7,066 bases of DNA, taken from contig JBGOTQ010000385.1 of assembly GCA_041476565.1 (NCBI GenBank), positions 1 to 7,066 of the forward strand, given 5' to 3'. The notes beneath the pieces are model-generated. The model had not been told where the DNA came from, did not search any database, and saw nothing but the letters and a program-made list of their open reading frames with translations. This document shows, piece after piece, positions 1 to 6,384 of the stretch (position 1 is the first letter of the stretch; every line of letters begins with the position of its first letter). Origin of the DNA: DATKMG01 sp041476565 (GTDB taxonomy: Bacteria > Acidobacteriota > Terriglobia > Versatilivoradales > Versatilivoraceae). Both the position numbers and the translations under genes were made by a program.

Positions 1-1
1 G

Positions 2-886
2 CTACGCAACGTTTTCCCTGGCTACCTGTCCACTCAGCAGAATCGATGGGATGAGGTTTGGCTGAAACTGGGTCTTTGTGTCGTCTCACTCTGGCTGGTG
101 GCCCTGATTTTGGACCTGACTGTCGATTTGTTTGACCTTCTGTTCGGGCCTGCTATGTGCGGGAAACCCGCAATGCAAGGTCTGAAGGGCTCCGCCTCTA
201 ATCATTTTGAGGACCTCTGGCAGACCCTCCGGATCAATGCGATACAGCTTCCCCCCCCTATAACAGGGTTGTGGTCTTATCTACTGGCAGCATTTCTGGC
301 AGTATGCATCCTCTTCATTGTGAACCCGTTGAAAGAGTTGAGACTCTTGGGGGGAGGATTCATGGCGAGTTTTCTTTGCTTCAGTGGGTTGTCTCTGTTG
401 GTAATGAAACGCCCCTGTGGCATCTCGTCAGGCAGAGTATGGTTAGATTTGTTGAAAGTCATGCCGGCATTCGGATTCATGGTCTATCAACTGGGACCGG
501 AGTTCACTAGATCCTTCTCTCATTTGACCCTCTGCCCCCAGCGGGTGTGGAGGATTCCGTGGGTTTTTATTACTGTTTTCCCGTTCTTTCTGGCGGACGA
601 ATGGACTTCTCGGATCGAATGCCGGGGTTTGGGCCGATTGAGTCGATGGTGTTTTCATCTGTCGAGCCGCTGTACCCTGGCCATTGCGCTGTTATTTGGG
701 GTTTTCATTTTGAAGAATGGAGAGTTTTTGGTAGTTTTAATTTTGCCGGCTCTAACGGGTTTAAGCATATTATGCTGGCTCTACTCTGGACTGGTCTATG
801 ATAGAACGCGGAGTCTTTGGGCTTCGGCTTTCTGGAGTGCCTTAGCAACGGGGTGGTTCGTCAGCGTGTTCTTCGCTCAGCAATGA
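2..886 (+). CDS. Polytopic membrane protein, C-terminal part, CPBP-like C-terminus (5' truncated by window edge)
   Basis: The reading frame is open from the first base pair of the window, so the 294 visible residues are the end of a longer protein. A GTG at 98 is a possible internal start, but it lies inside a hydrophobic helix and has no ribosome binding site, so I treat the gene as truncated. About eight hydrophobic segments are visible (roughly 21-40, 89-107, 115-134, 146-163, 183-199, 224-237, 242-262 and 270-291). Near the end, DEWTSR (199-204) resembles the EExxxR motif of CPBP/Abi intramembrane proteases, and YDRTRSLWASAFWSAL resembles their last helix, usually SLWAPILLHALNN. The histidines expected in motifs 2 and 3 are replaced (Ile or Lys, and Ser). 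If related, it is probably not an active protease. Function is otherwise unknown. The next gene starts 86 bases downstream on the same strand. Confidence 0.7.
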   Translation, partial: LRNVFPGYLSTQQNRWDEVWLKLGLCVVSLWLVALILDLTVDLFDLLFGPAMCGKPAMQGLKGSASNHFEDLWQTLRINAIQLPPPITGLWSYLLAAFLAVCILFIVNPLKELRLLGGGFMASFLCFSGLSLLVMKRPCGISSGRVWLDLLKVMPAFGFMVYQLGPEFTRSFSHLTLCPQRVWRIPWVFITVFPFFLADEWTSRIECRGLGRLSRWCFHLSSRCTLAIALLFGVFILKNGEFLVVLILPALTGLSILCWLYSGLVYDRTRSLWASAFWSALATGWFVSVFFAQQ

Positions 887-972
887 GGAGTCTCCTGTCT
901 TTGTCGTGCGAAGGAACTTTGCAGATCCCGCTCTAGAATAACCCACAACCTGAGATTATCTGAGAGCTGTTT

Positions 973-2157
973 ATGCGAATCGGCATTATAGGAGCAGGCC
1001 CAGCGGGGTCCGAATGTGCCGCGGTCCTGAGTAAGGCGGGTGCTGATGTGCTTCTCCTGGATCCTCACGGAGCCTGGGAGAAACCCTGCGGGGGTGGCGT
1101 TACCCACAAGGCCTTGATCCGTTACCCCTTCCTGTGGGAGGGGGTGGATAAGGGACGCGAAATCCGCCGTCTGGAGATCCTCTCCCCGCAGGACAGGTCC
1201 CTTGCCGTCACCTTGGATTACCCTCTTGTCACTTACTCGAGGGATACGTTGAACCGATTGCTACTCGATCGGGCCGTCGCTCAGGGGGCCCAATTCCTCC
1301 AGGAACGAGTCATCACCTTCACCGCCGTCGGTTCTGGATGGGAGATCAAAACTGACCGCTCCAACTACGAAGTGAATTTCCTGGTTGGGGCCGACGGGGT
1401 CAACAGCCTGGTCCGAAAGCGCTTGGGACAGCCCTATGCCAAAGGCGATTTGATGATGACGTTTGGCTACCGTCAACCGCAACAAGGTGGTAGCACAATC
1501 GAGCTCAAGTTCTATCCGGGTTTTCCTGGCTACCTGTGGGTTTTTCCGCGGCCCGAAAACGTGTCTTTTGGAATTTGTGGAAAGCTTGATCGAGTTGGGA
1601 CCGGAACCTTAAAGGCTAAGCTGCAAGACTACATGAGGAAGACCAACCGGTCTTCAGTTCCAGGCTCAGAGGAGCCCGGGCGAGTTACGCCCTGTGAGCT
1701 TTACGGGGCATTGGTGCCTTCCCTGCGTCCCGAAACATTGAGGAAAAACGTGATTTCCGGGAAAGGGTGGGCCCTGCTAGGTGACGCTGCGGGCTTCGCC
1801 GATCCAATCACTGCCGAAGGAATCTACTATGCTCTACGGTCTGGCCAGCTTTTGGCCGAGGCGCTGAAGACCCAAGACGCCGATTCCTACGCGGAAGCTT
1901 GCCGAGAAGATTTTGTATCGGATTTCATCTCTGGAGCGGAGTTCTTTGACCAGTTCTATGCCGGTAATTTTTTGGGCTCCAGCTTCATTAACCGGATGAT
2001 TCAGATCGCTTGTTACAGCACTACACTCCGGAAGGTTGTGAATGCCTTCGTGGCGGGCCAGCAACCTTATCGAACGCTTCGAACCTCTTTGCTTGGGAAG
2101 GCACCCAAGGTCGCTGGAGACATGCTTCTCTCGGTCATTGCTTCGTCGTTCTCCTAA
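973..2157 (+). CDS. FAD-dependent geranylgeranyl reductase family oxidoreductase
   Basis: This 394-residue flavoprotein belongs to the geranylgeranyl reductase family, which saturates double bonds of isoprenoid chains on quinones, chlorophyll precursors or lipids using FAD. Visible motifs, in order, are the dinucleotide-binding GAGPAG at 7-12 directly after the start; acidic D30 at the end of the second strand, suited to bind the FAD ribose; EKPCGGG at 36-42, typical of this family; GADGVNS at 139-145; YLWVFP at 187-192 in the substrate domain; and GDAAGFADPITAEG at 270-283, the second FAD-binding motif, with D271. Length is normal for the family and nothing appears missing. The ATG is fixed by the Rossmann fold starting at residue 2, although the upstream ribosome binding site (GAGAG, 6 bases away) is weak. 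No signal peptide is present, so it should act at the cytoplasmic face. A plausible substrate is the menaquinone side chain, but substrate cannot be read from sequence, and other FAD mono-oxygenase-like roles are possible. Confidence 0.88.
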   Translation: MRIGIIGAGPAGSECAAVLSKAGADVLLLDPHGAWEKPCGGGVTHKALIRYPFLWEGVDKGREIRRLEILSPQDRSLAVTLDYPLVTYSRDTLNRLLLDRAVAQGAQFLQERVITFTAVGSGWEIKTDRSNYEVNFLVGADGVNSLVRKRLGQPYAKGDLMMTFGYRQPQQGGSTIELKFYPGFPGYLWVFPRPENVSFGICGKLDRVGTGTLKAKLQDYMRKTNRSSVPGSEEPGRVTPCELYGALVPSLRPETLRKNVISGKGWALLGDAAGFADPITAEGIYYALRSGQLLAEALKTQDADSYAEACREDFVSDFISGAEFFDQFYAGNFLGSSFINRMIQIACYSTTLRKVVNAFVAGQQPYRTLRTSLLGKAPKVAGDMLLSVIASSFS

Positions 2158-2198
2158 GGAACGGCACATCTGCAGGTTGGAGATGGCGTAAGGGATTC

Positions 2199-2229
2199 TT
2201 GATACTGGTTCCCCTCAAAATCCTATCAT
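2199..2229 (+). promoter_or_regulatory. Possible sigma70-type promoter before the DUF1080 lipoprotein gene
   Basis: TTGATA at 2199-2204 and TATCAT at 2224-2229 each match five of six consensus positions. The 19-base spacer is longer than ideal, and the expected transcription start would fall only about 12 bases before the ATG, cutting close to the ribosome binding site. It is therefore a weak candidate. The gene could equally be read through from the reductase gene 91 bases upstream. Confidence 0.25.
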
Positions 2230-2236
2230 CCTCAAA

Positions 2237-2242
2237 AGGAGG
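2237..2242 (+). promoter_or_regulatory. Ribosome binding site, full AGGAGG
   Basis: AGGAGG lies exactly 6 bases before the ATG at 2249. It decides the start of the DUF1080 lipoprotein against the in-frame TTG at 2243, which is two codons upstream and directly adjacent to the AGGAGG. Confidence 0.85.
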
Positions 2243-2248
2243 TTGTTC

Positions 2249-3241
2249 ATGTCGAAAACCCGCTTGTTCTTGTTTGCCCTAGGTATTACATTTGTGCTCA
2301 TCAGTTGTTCTTCAAAACAGCAAGCCCCTCCACCCTCCCAGCAGCCGGCCATGACGGCAGCCGCTTTCCTGGGCAGGTGGGACGCTACAATCAAAACGGA
2401 AAACGAGGAATATCCCTCCTGGTTTGAGATCTCCAGGGAAGGCGCCCAATTTAAGGGGCGATTTGTGGGTCGTGAAGGCAGTGCTCGCCTGGTTGACAGG
2501 ATGGTCATCTCTGGCGACCAGTTGGAGTTCTCCTTGCCCAAACAGTATGAAAAGCGCACGGATGATTTGGTCTTCAAGGGGAAGATGATCGATAACCGAA
2601 TTGAAGGAACCACTGCTAGTGACGATGGCAAGACCTTGTCATGGACTGCTGTTGTAGTCCCATCCCTGGAACGCAACGCTATACCGGGATGGGGGGAATC
2701 TGTCAAACTCTTTAACGGCAAGGACCTTATCGGTTGGAAAGTCCGTCATCCGGAACGCAATGGCTGGAAGGTGACTGGAGGAACCCTGGTCAATAAGATC
2801 CCCAGCAGCGATCTCATTACGGAGCAAAAGTTCGAGGACTTCAAACTCCACGCAGAGGTTAATGTCCCCAAGAAAGGGAACAGCGGGATTTACCTGCGAG
2901 GCCGGTATGAAGTCCAGGTCGAAGACATTTATGGATCCGGCGAAAGCACCGACGGCATTCATCTCGACAACGTCCACATGGCGGGGATTTACGGTTTCCT
3001 GGCACCCACCATAAATGCGGCCAAGAAGACTGGCGAGTGGCAGGCTTTCGACATCACCCTGGTGGGTCGAAAAGTGACCGTGGTCTTGAATGGGAAAACT
3101 GTAATCGACAACCAGGAGATCCCGGGGATTACCGGTGGGGCGCTTGACAGCAATGAGGGAACCTCCGGTCCCATATTCCTTCAGGGTGACCATACTGGCA
3201 TCTCTTATCGGAACATTGTCATCACCCCGACAAGACCTTAA
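2249..3241 (+). CDS. Secreted lipoprotein with C-terminal DUF1080 (3-keto-disaccharide hydrolase) domain
   Basis: This is a 330-residue lipoprotein. Residues 1-20 form a signal peptide ending in the lipobox LISC, with lipidated Cys20, followed by a Pro/Gln/Ser-rich linker. Residues about 38-138 (from FLGRWDATI) look like a small beta-rich domain with alternating hydrophobic strands; I do not recognise it by name. Residues about 152-327 match DUF1080 (PF06439): LFNGKDLIGWK at the start, GNSGIYLRGRYEVQVED, then YGFLAPTINAAKKTGEWQAFDI, VVLNGKTVIDN, and GPIFLQGDHTGISYRNI at the end. The family has a concanavalin-like jelly-roll fold; some members hydrolyse 3-keto-glycosides, but most are uncharacterised. 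The protein should be anchored in the outer membrane or the periplasmic side of the envelope. It follows the reductase gene by 91 bases on the same strand and is followed by a hairpin. Specific substrate is unknown. Confidence 0.9.
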   Translation: MSKTRLFLFALGITFVLISCSSKQQAPPPSQQPAMTAAAFLGRWDATIKTENEEYPSWFEISREGAQFKGRFVGREGSARLVDRMVISGDQLEFSLPKQYEKRTDDLVFKGKMIDNRIEGTTASDDGKTLSWTAVVVPSLERNAIPGWGESVKLFNGKDLIGWKVRHPERNGWKVTGGTLVNKIPSSDLITEQKFEDFKLHAEVNVPKKGNSGIYLRGRYEVQVEDIYGSGESTDGIHLDNVHMAGIYGFLAPTINAAKKTGEWQAFDITLVGRKVTVVLNGKTVIDNQEIPGITGGALDSNEGTSGPIFLQGDHTGISYRNIVITPTRP

Positions 3242-3264
3242 GCCGCTGGCCAGGAATCATCACC

Positions 3265-3312
3265 AAGACGCAAAGAACGAGGCAGGAACAGCTCTCGCAT
3301 TCTTTGCGTCTT
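3265..3312. repeat. Long imperfect inverted repeat (hairpin) after the lipoprotein gene
   Basis: AAGACGCAAAGAA at 3265-3277 is perfectly complementary to TTCTTTGCGTCTT at 3300-3312. Inside it, CGAG at 3278-3281 pairs with CTCG at 3294-3297, leaving a two-base bulge (CA, 3298-3299) and a 12-base loop. The hairpin begins 24 bases after the lipoprotein stop codon. A run of five T (3319-3323) follows, but only six bases beyond the stem, so it is not a textbook intrinsic terminator. It could be a factor-assisted terminator or a dispersed palindromic repeat; the CAAAGACGC-like core resembles intergenic repeats I recall from environmental genomes, which I cannot verify here. Confidence 0.7.
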
Positions 3313-3340
3313 AACATGTTTTTCGTGTGCACATGCAAGC

Positions 3341-3369
3341 TTGTGAAAATCGGAGCACCGTGCTACTTT
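3341..3369 (+). promoter_or_regulatory. Weak promoter candidate before the flippase-like gene
   Basis: TTGTGA at 3341-3346 and TACTTT at 3364-3369 are separated by an ideal 17 bases, but match consensus at only four and three of six positions. Its position between the hairpin and the gene is right for an independent promoter. The match is poor and could be chance. Confidence 0.2.
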
Positions 3370-3492
3370 TCTGCATTCAACGGACCCACCACCCTAGACG
3401 AAATGCAATCCGCAACTTCTAGTGAGGGTGAGATGGGTGTTTGCTCCTTCACAATCTGTTGCAGGAAACTCTTAGGCCGTCAAGGATCTGGG

Positions 3493-4701
3493 ATGAAGAA
3501 AGCTGGACAATTGAGTATCAGTCTTGGGTTGACGCTCTTGATTGGATATGCTTTTTACCGTGGCGTTCCGGATTGGGGACATGCCTTGAGAGTCATGGTG
3601 CAGGGACGGGTTCTCTACCTGCTCATTGGTTTCGGATTCGGCATGTTGCACATGGTATTACGGGCCGCCCGGTGGGGAGTCTTGCTCAAGCCGGTTAAGA
3701 GAAGAATCACTTACCGAAACCTCTTCTCCTTGACCCTGGTGAAGTATGTCATCAACATCATTCCGCCTCGGACTGGGGAGGTGGTGGCCTCCATTCTCTT
3801 GGCCCGAAGAGAAAAAATCTCGGCTGCGTCAGTCATTGCTGCCTCGCTACTGGAGAGGATCCTGGACACCGGAACGGTAGTCGTCCTATTCTGTGTCTAC
3901 CTAGTCTCATTCTCTCAATTGTATTCACCTGACTCTAAGCTCGGTAAGGAAATTCTGCTGACGGTCAGGGACTTTTCGATAAAGGGTTTTTTAGTCCTGG
4001 CTGTCCTTTTTGTGGTAGTTCGATTAGTGCTCCATAACCCGCCTTGGATGAAACGAATCACCCCAAAACTGAAAGGGCTCATCTTGCCAATCGCCTTCCT
4101 GCTGCTCTGGTCAATAGTAAGAAGACTTCATTGGATCGGAGGGATATCGCAGAATTTGAGGGATCTTGGATTGGCCTTTTGTTTTGTCATCCTGTGGGTA
4201 CTCCTGCGCAGGGCCCGTTGGTTCGATCAGGTTCTTCAAAAAGCTGGCAACTTCTTCCCCTCTTTCCTGGAAGGGTTTCGAGCCTTACAGCAGGGAGGGG
4301 CGCTGGCTTGGACACTCCTTTTGTCGCTCGCCATCTGGATTGTGATCACCTTGCAGGTGTGGTTCATGGTTCAAGCCTACTTGGATGGCTTTCCATTCAC
4401 GGGTGCGCTCTTCCTGATGTGCATTACAGTGGTGGGGATCGCCATTCCGACACCCGGCGGGGTTGGGGGCTATCAGATCTTCATGAATGTGGCCCTGGTG
4501 AACTTCTTCAGTGAATACATGTCCGCCTCAGATCCCAATTCTCAGGCAGCCGGGATTAGCAATGGCTGCTATATTACTTCGATGGTCCCGGTCATACTGA
4601 TCGGCCTGGTTTTTCTTTACCGTGAGGGCCTCTCGCTCGGGCGACTCTCACAGATCTCGGAAAGGGAAGCGAAACAGGACAATCCGGTTCTAGGCCAATA
4701 A
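3493..4701 (+). CDS. Flippase-like integral membrane protein (UPF0104 / LPG synthase TM region)
   Basis: This 402-residue inner-membrane protein belongs to the UPF0104 family (PF03706), related to the membrane domain of MprF that flips aminoacylated phosphatidylglycerol; many stand-alone members are of unknown substrate. Family marks are RAARWGVLL at 57-65, PPRTGEVVASILLARRE at 91-107, LLERILD at 119-125 and PTPGGVGGYQ at 319-328. Hydrophobic helices run throughout. Usual members are about 300-350 residues; here the segment at about 190-245 adds hydrophobic stretches (LILPIAFLLLWSIV and GLAFCFVILWVLL) each ending in Arg and Trp residues. There is no cytosolic lysyl-transferase domain, so it is not a full MprF. 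I chose ATG 3493 because MKKAGQ plus a first helix fits the family and AAGGA lies 6 bases upstream. ATG 3433, preceded by GAGGG, would add 20 residues and cannot be excluded. It converges with the ceramidase-like gene, 37 bases away. Confidence 0.85.
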   Translation: MKKAGQLSISLGLTLLIGYAFYRGVPDWGHALRVMVQGRVLYLLIGFGFGMLHMVLRAARWGVLLKPVKRRITYRNLFSLTLVKYVINIIPPRTGEVVASILLARREKISAASVIAASLLERILDTGTVVVLFCVYLVSFSQLYSPDSKLGKEILLTVRDFSIKGFLVLAVLFVVVRLVLHNPPWMKRITPKLKGLILPIAFLLLWSIVRRLHWIGGISQNLRDLGLAFCFVILWVLLRRARWFDQVLQKAGNFFPSFLEGFRALQQGGALAWTLLLSLAIWIVITLQVWFMVQAYLDGFPFTGALFLMCITVVGIAIPTPGGVGGYQIFMNVALVNFFSEYMSASDPNSQAAGISNGCYITSMVPVILIGLVFLYREGLSLGRLSQISEREAKQDNPVLGQ

Positions 4702-4738
4702 TCATCCACAATGCTTTTTTCTTCCGCGGTGGGTGCCC

Positions 4739-6214
4739 TTATTTGTTGGTCAGCAACTCTCTTAAGGCCGAAGTGATCACTGGTGCCACATCATATCCGC
4801 AAGAGTTGATCTCACCATACTGCGGTTCTTTCCGCCCATAGGCGTACGGAGGCTTCTCGTCCCACTGCGATTTAGGTATGATGTAGCCAACTTCGTCGTT
4901 CGCAAGTCCCAGGACAAACTTGTATCGGCCTTTCATCAAAAACCGCAAGGGGGGCTCTTCGCGGAGGGCTCCCTGGAAGTCGGCTCCGGGATCCTGGGGG
5001 TTTTGGATTCCCCCATTGACCAGCTCAGGATAAATCTCTCCAGGCACTCCCAAGATCTGAGCCGGCCCCAGGTTGATGGCGTTGACTTCACTCTGGATCT
5101 CTTTACCTGTGGGGACGTCAAAGGGCACGCCCCATTCCTTCCCGGGCGCGGCGGCAAGATCAACCCGTCCATTAGTGAAGAACTGGCGAGGCAACAGATG
5201 GAGCCCGCTGGCTAGACGGAAATGGACATTGGTCAGGGGCAGGTAAATGACCCTGGAGCGGATGTCCAGCCGGTCTATGGGCAGCGGCTGCGACTTCCGG
5301 ATTCCAAGGATGACTTCTGAGGCAACACCCTCGCCGATGATCTCAGCCTTCCTCCAGGAGTGCTCACCTGCTGGACGATGTGTCGCTGGGTCCTCCACAA
5401 CAACTCCCTCCGAGGTCAACAAACCTCCGATGGAACCCACGAAGAAGATGGCTGTGCCGCCCAGCGCTTTTTCCAGTGAACCCCGCAAATAGTGTGGGTA
5501 ATCTGATGTAATCCATCTATTTTCTCCCCCCATTACTTCCGGATGGCTGCTCCAGTTCACCAATGTCCCAATTGTTTTCCCTTTCAGGTCCTGCGCATTG
5601 AGATAGCAGACCGCCTCGTCTTTGACAATCGGGAGCCGCGTATCCTCCAAATAGCCTCTTGTTTCTTCACAACCGAATCGAATTCGAGCTAGCTGGCGGG
5701 CTTTGTAGGCTTCGGCTACCGTCTGGACCACGGTGGAATTAACGAATTCGAGGTAGGCCGAGTCGATCCCGCTTTGTTGCTGAGTCTTCCCCCAAAGCCC
5801 CATCGTGTCGGGTCCTTCATGCACATGGGTGCAGGCGACAAGCAAGTGATCGATCTTCATCTCCCGATGCGTCCGGGCAAAGGCCGACCGGATTTTAAGT
5901 ACTTCCGGATAGTGGTACCCAATCAAATCAAGTGAGACCAGAGCTACCGTCTTCTGTTGGGTCCCGCTGCCTACGCTCACGACCAAGCCTCGCGACCAGA
6001 GCTCATCGTGGACACCCGTCGCCTGCCGGCCATGACCGTACCCGGCTATCCACACCGCCGGTTTACCCGACTCTATCACGGGGGTGATGGTTTTCCTTGA
6101 GGCGCCTACCAAGGTCTGAGCGACAATTGGGAAAGGGAATAGGCATAGGAGACAGAGAAGAAAGGCAAATGTCGATTGGGGCTTGGGCGCGGTGAATAAG
6201 CAATCGTCCTGCAC
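4739..6214 (-). CDS. Exported neutral/alkaline ceramidase-like protein (short form)
   Basis: This 491-residue protein matches the N-terminal catalytic domain of neutral/alkaline non-lysosomal ceramidases (PF04734), zinc amidases that release the fatty acid from ceramide. Visible marks are CTHVHEGPD at 128-136 (family THTHSGP, metal and active-site region), SSHPE with H224 as the likely second zinc histidine, GVPGEIYPE at 389-397, and GLANDEVGYIIP at 436-447, the conserved late motif. True ceramidases are about 650-780 residues with a C-terminal immunoglobulin-like domain; this one lacks that, as do many bacterial homologues of unknown substrate. A hydrophobic stretch at 15-32 followed by AQT suggests a Sec signal peptide, cleaved near residue 32. 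The start is GTG, with GGAGG 5 bases upstream; no other in-frame start exists before an upstream TGA. The segment before the hydrophobic core carries two Asp and one Lys, unusual for a signal peptide. Ceramide hydrolysis itself is inferred, and another amide or ester substrate is possible. Confidence 0.85.
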   Translation of the reverse strand: MQDDCLFTAPKPQSTFAFLLCLLCLFPFPIVAQTLVGASRKTITPVIESGKPAVWIAGYGHGRQATGVHDELWSRGLVVSVGSGTQQKTVALVSLDLIGYHYPEVLKIRSAFARTHREMKIDHLLVACTHVHEGPDTMGLWGKTQQQSGIDSAYLEFVNSTVVQTVAEAYKARQLARIRFGCEETRGYLEDTRLPIVKDEAVCYLNAQDLKGKTIGTLVNWSSHPEVMGGENRWITSDYPHYLRGSLEKALGGTAIFFVGSIGGLLTSEGVVVEDPATHRPAGEHSWRKAEIIGEGVASEVILGIRKSQPLPIDRLDIRSRVIYLPLTNVHFRLASGLHLLPRQFFTNGRVDLAAAPGKEWGVPFDVPTGKEIQSEVNAINLGPAQILGVPGEIYPELVNGGIQNPQDPGADFQGALREEPPLRFLMKGRYKFVLGLANDEVGYIIPKSQWDEKPPYAYGRKEPQYGEINSCGYDVAPVITSALRELLTNK

Positions 6215-6219
6215 AGTAA

Positions 6220-6224
6220 CCTCC
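6220..6224 (-). promoter_or_regulatory. Ribosome binding site merged with the poly-G tract
   Basis: On the minus strand GGAGG lies 5 bases before the GTG start at 6214. Its first two G are the end of the G13 run, so tract length changes would leave the spacing to the start codon unchanged while altering everything upstream of it. Confidence 0.7.
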
Positions 6225-6235
6225 CCCCCCCCCCC
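6223..6235. repeat. Homopolymer of 13 C (13 G on the minus strand)
   Basis: Thirteen consecutive C lie directly upstream of the ceramidase-like gene, between a perfect TTGACA on the minus strand (6260-6255) and the ribosome binding site. Runs of this length are prone to slipped-strand change during replication, and also to sequencing or assembly error, so the exact count should be treated with care. Confidence 0.9.
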
Positions 6236-6384
6236 AACATGATCCTTCTTGGAGTGTCAAAGTCCGTGAAGCTACCCTCAGAGGAGGAAGAAGTCTCGCT
6301 CCTCCTTCGCCCTCAAAGGGTGACGGTGGCCGCTGGCTTGGCTCTCCATCATTTTCACTGGTGGGTGACCACCCATCATTCGCT
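6236..6384. other. Leader region between opcA and the ceramidase-like gene
   Basis: No gene is evident in these bases. Two weak hairpins are present: 6359-6366 with 6371-6378 (4-base loop, one G-T pair that becomes an A-C mismatch in the minus-strand transcript), 6 bases past the opcA stop; and 6282-6288 with 6300-6306, an AGGAGGA/TCCTCCT stem with an 11-base loop. Neither is followed by a U-run on the minus strand, so neither is a clear terminator. A TTGACA at 6260-6255 (minus) could be a -35 box, but no good -10 follows at the right distance because the G tract intervenes. Confidence 0.5.

Larger units (their letters stand above)
3242..3492. other. Intergenic region between lipoprotein and flippase-like genes
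   Basis: This 251-base stretch contains the hairpin at 3265-3312, two adjacent 8-base palindromes (TGTGCACA at 3326-3333 and CAAGCTTG at 3336-3343) and a weak promoter candidate. The frame of the downstream gene stays open back to a TTG at 3304, but the predicted extension is cysteine-rich, not hydrophobic in a helix-like way and unlike the family, so I regard it as untranslated leader. No RNA gene or separate small protein gene is evident. Confidence 0.6.

Noticed and set aside
13..1531. Identical 13-base string CCTGGCTACCTGT near base 18 and again near 1527
   Set aside because: Both copies lie in coding frames and encode Phe-Pro-Gly-Tyr-Leu with the same common codons. The flanks differ, so chance is the simplest explanation.
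2243..2248. TTG start two codons before the lipoprotein ATG
   Set aside because: It touches the AGGAGG directly, leaving no spacing, while ATG 2249 has the ideal 6 bases.
2215..2721. Long minus-strand open frames opposite the lipoprotein gene (also 2639-3193)
   Set aside because: They lie antisense to a well-supported gene with clear family motifs, carry no recognisable motifs and lack ribosome binding sites.
3326..3343. Two adjacent 8-base palindromes as an operator
   Set aside because: TGTGCACA and CAAGCTTG are short, differ in sequence, and are not arranged as a repeat. No regulator gene is nearby to support an operator.
3304..3492. In-frame N-terminal extension of the flippase-like protein from a TTG at 3304 or an ATG at 3316
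   Set aside because: The TTG lies inside the hairpin arm, no ribosome binding site is present, and the extension is cysteine-rich and unlike the family. ATG 3493 has AAGGA at good spacing; only ATG 3433 remains a modest alternative.
4702..4738. Run of six T (4715-4720) between the convergent genes as a terminator
   Set aside because: No convincing GC-rich stem precedes it on the plus strand, and the minus strand shows no hairpin with a following U-run in this short gap.
6063..6260. Minus-strand frame through the G tract giving a glycine-run peptide
   Set aside because: It overlaps the ceramidase-like gene in another frame, its glycine run comes only from the homopolymer, and it resembles no protein family.
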